From assembly GCA_028583405.1 (NCBI GenBank), contig CM053253.1, positions 13,403,112 through 13,467,111 on the forward strand: DNA of 64,000 bases, in the 5' to 3' direction. Both the position numbers and the translations under genes were made by a program. The stretch is from Pogonophryne albipinna. Its lineage: Eukaryota; Chordata; Actinopteri; Perciformes; Artedidraconidae. Below the pieces are notes generated by a model. The model saw nothing but the letters and a program-made list of their open reading frames with translations. It was not told the origin of the DNA and did no database searches. Position 1 is the stretch's first letter; each line of letters opens with the position of its first letter. Below are positions 1 through 11,370 of the stretch, one piece after another.

Positions 1-366
1 AAATGATACATGAATTGAAACAAAACACGGTATAGACTGAGGAGTGACTCCCGTGAGGTTTATGTATTTTCTTCACTCCGCTGGGAAACTGCTCTCATGT
101 CAAGAAGCATCAGATCAGTGCATGCGCTGCATCGTCCAATCAGTGAGCGATACACAGTAAGGGGGCGGCGCGAGTGTCTGTGGATTTCATCGAAGGATGG
201 TCTGGTGGTTCCTCGATTATAGCTCCTCCATTATCGCTCCTCGCTCCTCCGGCAAAAATAAGGCCATTGGGACGCTACTCAAGATGGCGCAGACAAATCA
301 ACTTCCGGTGAGACCGAGACCGAGGAACGAGGAAATGAAAAATAAGAGAAGTGAGAAGGGCCCTCT
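1..366 (+). mobile_element. Inverted-repeat DNA element, copy 1 (cut by window edge)
   Basis: This block is the 3' part of an element whose complete form lies reversed at 937-1770. Its first bases match 834 onward in copy 2 and the reverse complement of the 1300 region in copy 3. It ends near 362 in a degraded version of the terminal repeat. No transposase is encoded, so it is a non-autonomous element. The superfamily is not assigned because no clean target-site duplication is visible. Confidence 0.7.
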
Positions 367-936
367 GGGTTCTTCTCAGGTCGATTAAATGGAATCATTG
401 CGTCCCTCACTTGCGTCGTTTCCCTGCGTCTAGTCCCTCCCACCAGGGAAGCATGGAGGGACGCAAGGAAACCACGAGAAGCAGGGAAATTAGTTTTAAG
501 AGCAATGGGACGTCCTTTCTTCCGGAGCGTCACGTGAAGCGACGTCCGTTTGTGATGACGCCGCACAGCTGTTCGTCTGACAGCAGCCAGCTCTGTCCCC
601 GTTATTTTCACAAACACCCCCGCCTCTGTTAGTACACATTTACTGACACAAATATTTGTATCATCTGTTGTAGACCCAAATACATTAAATAAAATAAGAA
701 CTCATTCTCAAAAAAGATAAACGCCATTCTTAAAATGTATAAACGAAAAAAGCGATCATGAAAATGTTTCCAATAAATGAATAAAACATTTTTTGACCAC
801 TTTGTTGTTCAGATATATCACATATTTGTAACTAAATGATACATGAATTGAAACAAAACACAGTATAGACTGAGGAGTGAGTCCCGTGAGTTTCATGTAT
901 TTTCTTCAAATTAAAAATAATCTACCTGAGAAGGTC
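367..936 (+). mobile_element. Inverted-repeat DNA element, copy 2 (internally deleted)
   Basis: It begins with a terminal repeat close to GGTCCTTCTCAGGTCGATT and ends with the inverse of it just before 936. Compared with copy 3 it lacks most of the segment corresponding to positions 75-340: the match stops near 907 and resumes only at the terminal repeat. It abuts copy 1 head-to-tail and copy 3 tail-to-tail. Short open frames inside it on both strands are also present in copy 3 but resemble no known protein. Confidence 0.75.
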
Positions 937-1770
937 CTCCTCAGGTCGATTATTTTCATTTCCTCGCTCCTCGGTATCACCGGAAGTTGATTTGTCTGCG
1001 CCATCTTGAGTACCGTCCCATGGCGCTTATTTCTGCCGGAGGAGCGAGGAGCGAGGAGAGAGGAGCGATAATGGAGGAGCTATAACCGAGGAACCACCAG
1101 ACCATCCTCCGATGAAATCCACAGATACTCGCCCCGCCCCCTTACTGTGTATCGCTCACTGATTGGACGATGCAGCGCATGCACTGATCTGATGCTTCTT
1201 GACATGAGAGCAGTTTCCTAGCGGAGTGAAGAAAATACATAAACCTCACGGGAGTCACTCCTCAGTCTATACTGTGTTTTGTTTCAATGAATGTATCATT
1301 TAGTTACAAATATGTGATATATCTGAACAACAAAGTGGTCAAAAAATGTTTTATTCATATATTGGAAACATTTTCATGATCGCTTTTTTCGTTTATACAT
1401 TTTAAGAATGGCGTTTATCTTTTTTGAGAATGAGTTCTTATTTTATTTGATTTATTTGGGTCTACAACAGATGATACAAATGTTTGTGTCAGTAAATGTA
1501 TACTAACAGAGGCGGGGGTGTTTGTGAAAAATAACGGGGACAGAGCTGGCTGCTGTCAGACGAACAGCTGTGCGGCGTCATCACAAACGGACGTCGCTTC
1601 ACGTGACGCTCCGGAAGAAAGGACATCCCATTGCTCTTAAAACTCATTTCCCTGCTTCTCGTGGTTTCCTTGCGTCCCTCCATGCTTCCCTGTTGGGAGG
1701 GACTAAACACAGGGAAACGACGCAAGTGAGGGACGCAAGGATTCTATTTAATCGACCTGAGAAGGACCCT
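937..1770 (-). mobile_element. Inverted-repeat DNA element, copy 3 (apparently complete, reversed)
   Basis: About 834 bp, bounded by inverted copies of the roughly 19-bp terminal repeat (CCTCCTCAGGTCGAT at the left, ATCGACCTGAGAAGGACCC at the right). The interior is the reverse complement of copy 2 plus the part of copy 1 that copy 2 lacks. With copies 1 and 2 it forms a long imperfect palindrome. It carries no transposase and is best described as a MITE-like element of unassigned family. Confidence 0.8.
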
Positions 1771-2129
1771 ATGACCTTCTCCATATGTATTTAGAAGATT
1801 AATATGAATACAATTTATTACAAAGGCAAAATGACTGAAAAGGAGTGTACGATTGTAACAAGATAGGGAAGCAGGACAACCTTATTTCTGCATGCCAAAA
1901 TATGTTTATTCTTTACTTTTTTTGTGAGTTATTGAAGTGTGTTACCTCTCCAGGCCCATACACACATTCCATAACAAAAAGGATTCTAATAAATCTCAGA
2001 CCTCCACCAATGCTGTTTCCATAAGTGAAAAAGTAATGTGTGTGTCTGCCCCTATCCTGGTCTGCTCCAAAATGAAGGGCTCTTACTTGGCCTGTGCTTT
2101 TTCCCATACACCAAGTCTGGTAGGGATAG
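1771..2129. other. Intergenic, nothing recognised
   Basis: AT-rich single-copy-looking sequence between the element cluster and the SINE. I see no exon, RNA gene or repeat in it. Confidence 0.5.
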
Positions 2130-2315
2130 TGGTGGTCTAATTATAGTGAGGTGGGCTGAAGATCGGAAGGTTGTGAGTTCAAATCCCGCCAGGAATACCA
2201 CCACTAGTGTGCCCTTGAGTAAGGCACCTTAGTTACTCCAGGGAGAATATCCCTGTAATCGGTAATTGTAAGTCTTTTTGGATAAAAGCGTCAGCTAAAT
2301 GAAATGTAGTAAAAA
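2130..2315 (+). mobile_element. tRNA-derived SINE
   Basis: The body contains a B-box-like stretch (GGTTGTGAGTTCAAATCC, near 2168-2185), preceded by a degraded A-box region. The middle part resembles the fish SINE text around 'gcccttgagtaaggcacctt'. It ends in the tail GGATAAAAGCGTCAGCTAAA, which is shared by many teleost tRNA SINEs. The A box is decayed, so the copy is probably inactive. A related tail remnant lies at 62690-62735. Confidence 0.75.
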
Positions 2316-5300
2316 ATTAGGCCAGTGGTTTTTCATGTATCCTTCTAACGTAACAAACAACCAAAAACATACCCTCCACAGCAGAGGTAAAAATAAGGAA
2401 AGTAAAATATTCTTAAAATATTAAGACCGGGAAAGATACAGTGATGAGAGGCCACAAATAGACTCTGCTTTGTTTTAAAATGTCATAAAGAGTCTGTTAT
2501 ACTCTTCATCAAAAGCTGCTCAGGAGTAATGTTGTTTAGTGTTTAAGGTTTGGCTGCTCAGTCATCATGGCCCCTCTCTGTGATGGCTAACGGCTTTACT
2601 TTACTCCATTTATATCCGGGGCTCAGCGTCCGGGCTGCTCTCATTCTGGGTGACAGCGAGGTGCTTCACACTGAAGGTCACCCTGGCAACAGCAGGCTGA
2701 CTCTCCGCTGTCTCCTCTCCTTTTTCCTATTATAGTCTGCACTGCTCGTCAGCCATTTATCATGCTATACTGCCTCTGTAATGACTTTGTGAAACAAGAT
2801 AGCACCGTTTCATTGGAGAGAGATCTGAACTTACTGCTTTAATGGCTGCAGGGAAAACAACAGGGGAAGATGACTTGTGTGTTTTTCAACACTATTTGAG
2901 AATTTCTCCCTCTTATTGGTGCTACTCCAATCCTCCCTTTGTTTTAAACCATCAACCAGGGATTTGAACTCCTGAGCTTTTATGACCACTGCACCACGCC
3001 ACACTCCCAGCATGCCTTGCACAAGCCACAGCTCTCATCACAGGACAGTCATAACTCCCTGTATGTAATGAGGAGATGAGAGCTACATCCACACAGATGG
3101 ATCCTTTTCCTGTGGCCCAAACAGTTATTTTAGGGTTTCAGCTTTTCTTTTTTCTTGTTTAGTCCCTAATTCACTGTCAAGAACTTCATTAGATTAACAA
3201 CGATCCTAAAAGGTCAAAACGTGATATACAACAAACTCCCTCAGGCTGCTCATTTTGGTGTGTGTGAGTGTGTGAGTGTGTCAGCTGCTTCCCAAAATAA
3301 TGTACTCTGCATCTGCTACTCTACCTGCCCGAAGCTAAATTGTCCTTCCAAAAACAAACTCGAAATATAAAACGCATGTATTTAAAGTTGTTAAACTGCC
3401 ATCTATTATCTGCAGCTCTTCAAAAGCGAATTATGAGTCTCGTTAAGTTAGGACACACACACGCGCACACACACGCTGGCTTTCTGCTGCATGCTGCGGT
3501 GATTAGCATTCAGAAAGTGATAAAGAAAAACAAAACATCTAGACGCATCCTCCTGTTTTATCTGTTTGACAGCTGGGAGAGTGTGCCAGCAAAACACTTA
3601 TAGGTAAAGCACCCGTAACCACAACAAGCTCCAACCCTATTACAATAAGTAGCTCTAACTGAACATCAGTAAAGGATTACATCATTGTTGTTTTTATTCA
3701 GCTGAAGAAATATGAAAGTGCTACTCTCAGTTTCAGGGTTTCGTGTTCTACTAGATTTATGAATGCTTTGGATGTTTTGCATTCTGCTTTATCTCTCACT
3801 GTTTATTAAGTGTTTAAATCACAAGCATGTCACTGCAACTGTTGCTACGAGACTGTACTTTACCTTAGTTTGACTGCTGTTGATAACATACTTAAAAAGT
3901 GCATGTTGCAGTTAGGCATTCGACATTATAATCACGATTGTCGAGGTTAAAATAATTGAGAATTATAATATTATCCCAATAATGCTCCCAATACTCTAAG
4001 ACATCTAAAACTCTTGCTCTAAAACATATGGTAATCAGTTTTCTTTACATTTGGATAAGAACAAATATTTGTAGTGCATCACCAATAAGACACATATAAC
4101 TTGTTTAGTAAAGAAATAAAAAATATATAAAAAAAGGTAATCATTAATAAAGGATTACAAAATAGTTACCGTGTGTGAATTTGTTCTTTCTTAAATGATC
4201 AAATCAGACTTGATTTTTCAATGCTAGGCAGCTTTTGAAGTCACTCGTGAGGTTATTTACAAGTATTCCGATAATGGGAACAGCTATTATTGTGTTGTTT
4301 TTTGCAATCCACAATAGAATTATATGTCATCTCCTCCCTTGTTTCATAACATCACATACGTTAGTTGGGGCATAAATAAGCAAACATGCAGGTACTTGAA
4401 CTATACTATTCAGACAGACTGTCAAACACTGATTCTAGATTCCCCCTCAGAGGAATCCCTAAACACATAAACAGTTAAATAATGTTTCCTCAGTGAAGCG
4501 TTCGTCATTTTTCACAATGCTCTCCTGGGTGTTCTTAACCTGCCAGTGAGTGATCCATCATGTCACATTGCCGCTGGAGACAAATGCCCTTGTGTCCCTT
4601 GCTACAGATATTCCCATCACACACTAAAACACACATTTACGCAGACATTCACCATCCATCACCTGCCACCCCCTTCACACCTTTTCACCTTACAATTGAC
4701 ATAAAGTTCAATATTTTTGGTTGCTTGTGTGCAGCTAAACAAAACAAATTCAGTGAGAATGATATGTAGTGGAGAGGTTTTATGTTTCTGTGCAGAAGGA
4801 GCTGTTTGTGCATATCTGTTGATGCTGACACATCACCACATTCGTCTATTTCTTTGACCCCACATACCTCATATTTTCATTTCATTCCGTGCCCAATTTT
4901 TTGTCATTTGAACTATATTTTTTACACTCTGTTTCTCTTTCTATCTGTGCTGCACGGTAATCTTTACTGAGCCGTGCATAATCACAGGCCATCTGGGCGC
5001 TGCAGGGAGAGATGAGCCCGCAGCTCATCAGATGACCAAACCGACACACGCTCATGTGCACACTCACACACACAAACACATCAACTCAGTCACACCTTTT
5101 AATAGCTACAAACCATCACAGGGATTTTCACTTCCATCACACCTTGCTAGAACGTATTCAAGGACATAAACAGCATCCAAACAGCCGCAGCGTAACACAG
5201 TGGAAATGAACAGGAGAAGCATTTGAAAATAAATCACACATTGTTCTACGCCACATAATGATGTTCTACAAGCATAACACTACACTTTGAAGATGGTCAA

Positions 5301-6228
5301 CTGAGCACTATAACATTAACTGAGGCTCTAAAATCAACCAAAGAAAATGTAATAAATGTCCATGGTGGTGGTTTAAATGATTATTTTGCCTTGTCCAGCC
5401 AGCCTTTGCTTCACGCAGAATGCAATAATCTGACCCCCACGCAGGGATCCAATTCAAATAACATGTCTGCTGTATTTATTGTGAGCTGTTTCTAATATTG
5501 TTTTACTGGCTCCTGGATTCCCTGCTCATCTTCTTTGAGGGTCTGCACAAGAGCTCGCGGGCATCATTACTGAAATGCTGACTGCTGGTTATTCTAAAAC
5601 ATTCCCCTCTGATTTAATAAATGCTGCAATGTGAAAATTAGATTATACAAAAAACGACCCTTGTTGTTATTTTATCATTATTCCACAAAGTTGAATGTTT
5701 TGAGTTGTAGCACATCAGCAGTATGTACTAAAAAAACAGAGCTTTAACATGTATGCCACAATAAACACCGAAAGCACCAACAGTATCAAATGTAGTGAGA
5801 ATACAATGTAAAGGCATCGGTCAGTGTAGTCTGCATCTGTTATTTCTATAAGATGTGGTTATGGTGCCTTATGACAGCAGCCATTGGACTGGATAGTGAA
5901 CAACAAAATAGAATCAAAGTAGCTGCATGGATGGGACAATATGATAAAAATTATATTTCTATTCTATGACAGATATCTTTCCCTCCCCCTTCCCACCCAT
6001 CTTGCCATTTCACAGAAAATCCTACCTGATGTTTGTTAGCAATCGTCTGAGTTCATCTATCTATAATATTATATATATTATAGCATAACAATTTATCCAT
6101 ATAAAATACATTCATACCTTTTTTTTCCACATAACATTTCATCTGTTTAAGCTGAATTGAGATTGACTCCTAATAATCTACAAATGCACCAAGGTGTGCA
6201 TATATATTCAATCATAATTTACATGAAT
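2316..6228. other. Intergenic DNA, no gene recognised
   Basis: No open frame here has splice sites and a protein-like composition together. Short CA-rich runs occur near 3450-3475 and 5050-5080. The rest is AT-rich noncoding sequence in which I recognise nothing. Confidence 0.5.
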
Positions 6229-7100
6229 TCAATTCAATTCAAAACCTTTATTTATCCAGGTAAAATCCCATTGAGATCAATGATCTCTTTTTCAAGGGAG
6301 ACCTGCAGCAGTAGGTTCCACAAGAAGACATAAAAACATAAACAACAGAACAACAAAAGGACATCATACAGCTAAATGTACAGGGATTACAATTTACATA
6401 TTTAACCACATGTACAGGTACCAACAGCATCTGATTTTGTAGCATCCAACAGAGCTTTAAAAACATGTAGTGGTACTAGCTTGGTAAGTTTCCATTCTTT
6501 TTGCAGACTGTTCCAAGTTAGTGGAGCTGCACATCTAAAAGCTTTCTTCCCTAAGACAGTCCTAGCACTTAATGAATGATATTAGCAGATCAGCAGCTCT
6601 TTGAATAGCCTCTAATATTTCCCCCTTAGCCTTATTAGTAGAAGCGATTGACAGCTCTGAGATTAGTAGGTCATGTAAGGATGATATCCAAGTATGTGGG
6701 GGTTTCCATCGTATTACAATTATTTTTTTGGCTGCTGTTAAACCAGCGAAAAGCACTTTTCTGATGCTTCTGTAGGTTAAGAGAAGAATCATCATTCAAC
6801 AATACAATATTTTGGGAGACAGGGTATGTGAACTCCAATAATCTCAGATACAATGTCAATAACTTGTTTCCAGAACATTCTTACTGCAGTACATTCATAA
6901 ACCATGTGTACATATGTGCCAATAGTCTTTTGGTTACAGAGAAGGCATATGGGGCTTGGAATCATCCTTAATTGACAGCATTTTGTGGTTGACAGGTAAC
7001 ATCTGTGTATCATTTTATACTGTATCAATTGGTGATTGTGGTTACGCGATGTTAAGGAGATATTATTCCATATTCTCTTCCAAGAATATCAGACAGATAT
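6229..7100 (-). mobile_element. LINE 3' fragment, L1/Tx1-like (pseudogenised)
   Basis: On the minus strand, 7028-6792 encodes a C-terminal reverse-transcriptase-ORF segment with a zinc knuckle (CLLCNQ...GTYVHMVYEC, a C-x2-C-x9-H-x4-C pattern) followed by FWKQV. The frame then shifts, and about 6795-6562 continues with AGLTAAKKIIVIRWKPP, typical of the extreme C terminus of L1/Tx1-type LINEs in fish. The 3' end (6229-6300) carries the usual 'ctggataaataaaggtttt' tail followed by a short AATTG repeat. It is 5'-truncated and frameshifted, so inactive. Confidence 0.75.
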
Positions 7101-10100
7101 CTATTGGAATACATATTTTTGTACAATAAATCAAGAAAAACTGTTTATTTTAACTATTTAAATCTAAATTCAAGTATACATTTTCTTTCATAATCTTAAT
7201 TTTTAGCGCTGTGACTTTCTTTTTCTTTTTCAGGACAACATATCCAATTTTCTCCCACAAACTTTATCTTTATCCTTATGATTTCTGCTCTCCACCACCA
7301 TATCCACCCTGCCCTTAGGCCAGACACCCTCAGACAGCACGGGACCAGCATAGAAATACATTTTCTAGATCTGACAACCTGCCAGCTCTTTTCTAACGGA
7401 GTGGGATTGCAGCTCTAGTTCTCCGCTGATCTGTCGGGGTAACATAGATACACGGATTATGCCAGACTCCAGCCTCTTTGTAATTCAGATAAGATCTCTC
7501 TTCTCCTGGAGATAGGTTTAAATATTAATAATGAATTAAAAGATTCTCCTCTGGGTGAAATATTAATGGCTTCTTCTTTAAAGAGAGACTCTGACAACTT
7601 AGAGAGAGAGGAAGGCAGGGTGCTTGTTAGAGTAATTTAAAACATCTCTTTGATTTTTAGCTGCTGATTGTGTGAGGGGTTAAAGGAAAGGTGTCTGACA
7701 AGGTCAATATTTGAACAGGCAGTTATTTGAGGATCACCATTAAATATACTTGTATTCAAGGACATAAGTCACACCAGGATCTCATACCATTGAAATCTGA
7801 CACATGGGATCACCTGTCTGTATTCATAACTACAGTATACGCCTAATTTAATTGTGAAAGCTCTAATTGATCCCTATATTGAATCAATTCCCCTCGGAGA
7901 AAGCCGATCCCTGGCTTAGTGAGTCAACATGAATGTGTGTGAGTAACAGTGGAGGACTTCCTCTGCATTAACTGTGTCCTTCCTCAACCTCTGTCTTCCT
8001 CGGAGGTTTCTCTGGATGTTGTGTCTCTAGCACTCGAGGACCTTCAGAGTCATGTGAAGTTATTTATTTTCACGGCTTAAGCCTCTGTATGTCTGTCTAC
8101 TGCGTTTGTGTGAGTGTGTGTGCCAGAGCGAGTGTGTATAATTATTCATATGCATGCATGCACGCCTGCGTTTCTTTGTGAGGGCTTTTTGGAAGAAAAA
8201 AAATCCTGGAGTTGTGTCAACATGCTGTGGAATGTGAATTGTCTCCATGACAACAGCCCAGTGTCCTGCTTCCGGCTTTCATCCGCAGGGTTCGTGCCGA
8301 GCCAGCCAAACCAAGTGTGCCATCATATCATCAGATTGATTGATCTGAGTATTTAAAAAAACACTTTTTTATTTATGCAGATTTCTGGACCAAGTGCCCT
8401 CTGACTCTAACTGGGCTAAGTCCTCAGTGTCCCTCAGTAGGACTAGATCAAGAGTCCTTTGAAAGATGACAGAACTTTAGCAAGCTTTCAAACAGCGTTA
8501 ATACAGACATGCAAGGCATTGTTTTTGTCTCTGTGTTTGTTTCTTGGTGGCTGATGAAATGTGGCATCCTATACTTCAATTGAATTTAAGTGGCACAACA
8601 TTTCTCATTTTCTGACCTCCATTTTTGAATTAAATAAGTATTGAAACATATTCAGGTTAAACGTGAGGCAACAAGGGATATTTTTCATCCCTGTGTGGCA
8701 GGATGTGTGTGGTTCGTGATCCCATTGGGCAGATGTGTGACAGATGCCCTCCTCAGGTCAGTAGAGCGAGGAAGATTTAGACTAGTGTTAGTCGTCAATA
8801 TTGCAGTGTGTTTGTGTGTGTGACAGGAACGGAGAATAATCACACAAGTTTCTTCTCTGTGGACAGATGGAAAGAGATCATTGCTGTAATTAGTGAGAGG
8901 AGTAAAGGGTGACAGAAGGGCAGAAGAACTGTGCCAGCTCGGTACATTTCCGCTATCCTGTAGTGAGTAAATGCATCTCTGTGGGCTTATTCCAGACTAC
9001 ATGGAAATCAAAGACTTCCAGTTGCACCCTTTAAAGCCTCTATGAGAGTAGATCTCTGCCTTACATGAGCTAAATGTGATAACAAGATGGCGAGAGGTTC
9101 AGCATTCCTCCCTAACCCACAGCTCACATTCCTCCCTTTGGTGTAAAGAGGGGGCACGAGCACCATGCCTCATTAGATAACCCACAAAGGCGAAGGCTTC
9201 TATTCTTATTTGAAATTGGTTTTCCCCCCTTGTTTGATTGCCCTACAGGGCGGCTGCTGTGCCAATTCCCTATCTCGTCTTTCCCTCATGTGAGAATATT
9301 TCACCTCGGCAGGTGTGCTGGGCTGAGCAGTCAGCTTTATGACTGTGGAGAGCAGCACCTCTTCCCCCTGTCCGGCACCATGCATAATTCACTTTGTTGA
9401 GAATTTCAAGCAGTTCAGCACAAGGTGGCCTTCAGTGCGCAGCTGGAGGTGGATGTTGCTATCGTCCCTGCTTCAACATGAGGACGAGAAGATCAATCGG
9501 GGCCCATTTAAACCCATTCAAAGGCACTCCACTCGACTCCAAATGTTAAAGCTTCAGCGTTTCCTGAATCTAAATCGAAACACAGACACCCATCCCCCCT
9601 TTACATTCTCCTTCTCTTCCGCTCCTCTCCTCACACCCGGCTCTAAGCCCTGTTATCATTTAGGAACTGGGGATATTCCAGCAGTGTTTCCATGGTTATC
9701 CGTGGCATTCGTCTGTGGGTTCAGAGCCGGTGTCGGGCAATGTCACCGTGTCTTTCAGGCCGATGTCACTCCAACTATTGAGGGGGAACACAGGGAGATA
9801 TGAAAGGGGGGTGGGGGGGGGTCATAATTATATGTGCATATGAAGAGGGTCGGAGCAGCTTGGGCGCGTCATCCTGGCAGCTTTTGTGATCCACATATCT
9901 GTGGGGGGAAGTGGCATAGAGACACGGATGTACTCCCAAGAGACTCGTGGTAAAGTGGCTCCTCAAGGGATGTAGAGACATTCATTATTTAAACATTAAA
10001 AATACAAATACTTTTTGCGAATAAAATAGTAGTTAAGAGATCAGGCTTTCAGACACATCACAGACAAATATTTCAAGAATGATTTTGGTAACTGGATAAT

Positions 10101-10529
10101 AATTTGAGCTGTACATCAAGACAAATTGCAGAATATTTGCTGGATTAGGATTTTTTCCTTTTGATGTAATTATTGATAAATGAAAATTATTTACAGGAAA
10201 ATGTTTTCTTTCGACAGAAAACCTCAGCAACTGTCTTGATAAATGGTTTAATTTAACGAAAAAAAAACGGTATAAAGTAATTAACTATTTGCAAGCTTCT
10301 TAATTGTGAGTATTAGCTACTTTCCTGTGTTTTCTATCATTTCAAATTAAATATAAAATTGTTGGATTGTTGGATGGAAAAGACAATAATTTTGGTGTCA
10401 ATATTTTCTGATTCCTCATGTTTTAAAGATGGAACAATTTATATAGATTGAGAATATTAAGTTAAAAACACACTCTACCTCACTGCAGAATAGCCTACCT
10501 GAAGAATTCCTCTCTACTTCACCTATATC
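7101..10529. other. Intergenic DNA upstream of fgd3
   Basis: No gene is recognised. The stretch around 9060-9800 is less AT-rich than its surroundings and holds a 154-codon open frame (9339-9803). Its residue composition and the absence of recognisable motifs argue against a protein, and it may instead be conserved noncoding sequence. A G-run lies near 9807-9820. Confidence 0.45.
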
Positions 10530-10716
<187 letters not shown>

Positions 10717-10859
10717 ATGCAACAACTGCTCCGGCACACCCACTGATACTTACACACACTTCCCCCATCTTTCATTCACCTACTTCCCTCTCTCTCCCTC
10801 CTCCACTCTTCTCTCTCTCACTTAACTCTCCCCTCCCAACCCATCTCCCCCCCTCATTT

Positions 10860-11370
10860 CCACCCCTCCCTCAAGCGGGCCGTCATTAGTTTCCATGGTG
10901 ACAGTTGGGCAGCATTATTGCCGGCTGAAAACGGCTCCTGGGTTTCTTTCAGAGCGGTGGCGTTGAAGGCATTGTTTGGTCCTCTGCTCTGAATGGTGCA
11001 GGGATCAGGACGGGGAGAGCGTAGGACAGGAGGAGTCCTTTTTTTTGGGGCAGGGACAGTGCGTTAGTAGTGGGTGAGGGGAGGAGGGAGAGTAGTAGGA
11101 GGAGGAGGAGGGGATGAAAGAGGAGGAGAGAGAGGCAACGTGGTGGAGGTTAGAGAGAGTAGTAGCAGTAGCAGACTCATGCCGTCTCAGAGCACTAATA
11201 AAACATCCTGGCTCCTCAGACAGCTCGTGGCTCGGTGCTGGGATAGATCGGACTCTTTTTGTGTTTATGTTCCCGTTGCACACCAAAAGACAAAAGGATC
11301 TACAGAGATGTCTGAGAGAGGGTGAAAACAGAGAAAACATCGAAAGCAAATGGCAAACTGAGTTGAGCTG
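10860..11370 (+). promoter_or_regulatory. fgd3: Candidate fgd3 promoter and noncoding first exon
   Basis: This purine-rich, locally GC-richer segment ends at a strong splice-donor sequence (GAGCTG followed by GTGAGT at 11371). A five-codon upstream frame (ATG at 11308, stop 11323-11325) suggests untranslated leader rather than coding sequence, and no frame through the donor matches the phase-1 entry needed at 25474. It is the best-looking transcription start in the 25 kb upstream of the recognisable fgd3 exons. The assignment is inference from position and the donor only, and no TATA box was identified. Confidence 0.3.

Noticed and set aside
279..617. Open frames shared by the element copies at 279-617 (minus) and 1570-1794 (plus)
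   Set aside because: They recur only because the transposon is repeated. They are open on both strands, resemble no transposase and lack splice or start support.
9339..9803. 154-codon open frame
   Set aside because: No recognisable domain and an irregular composition. It has no good acceptor or donor, and this length is expected by chance in a GC-richer block.
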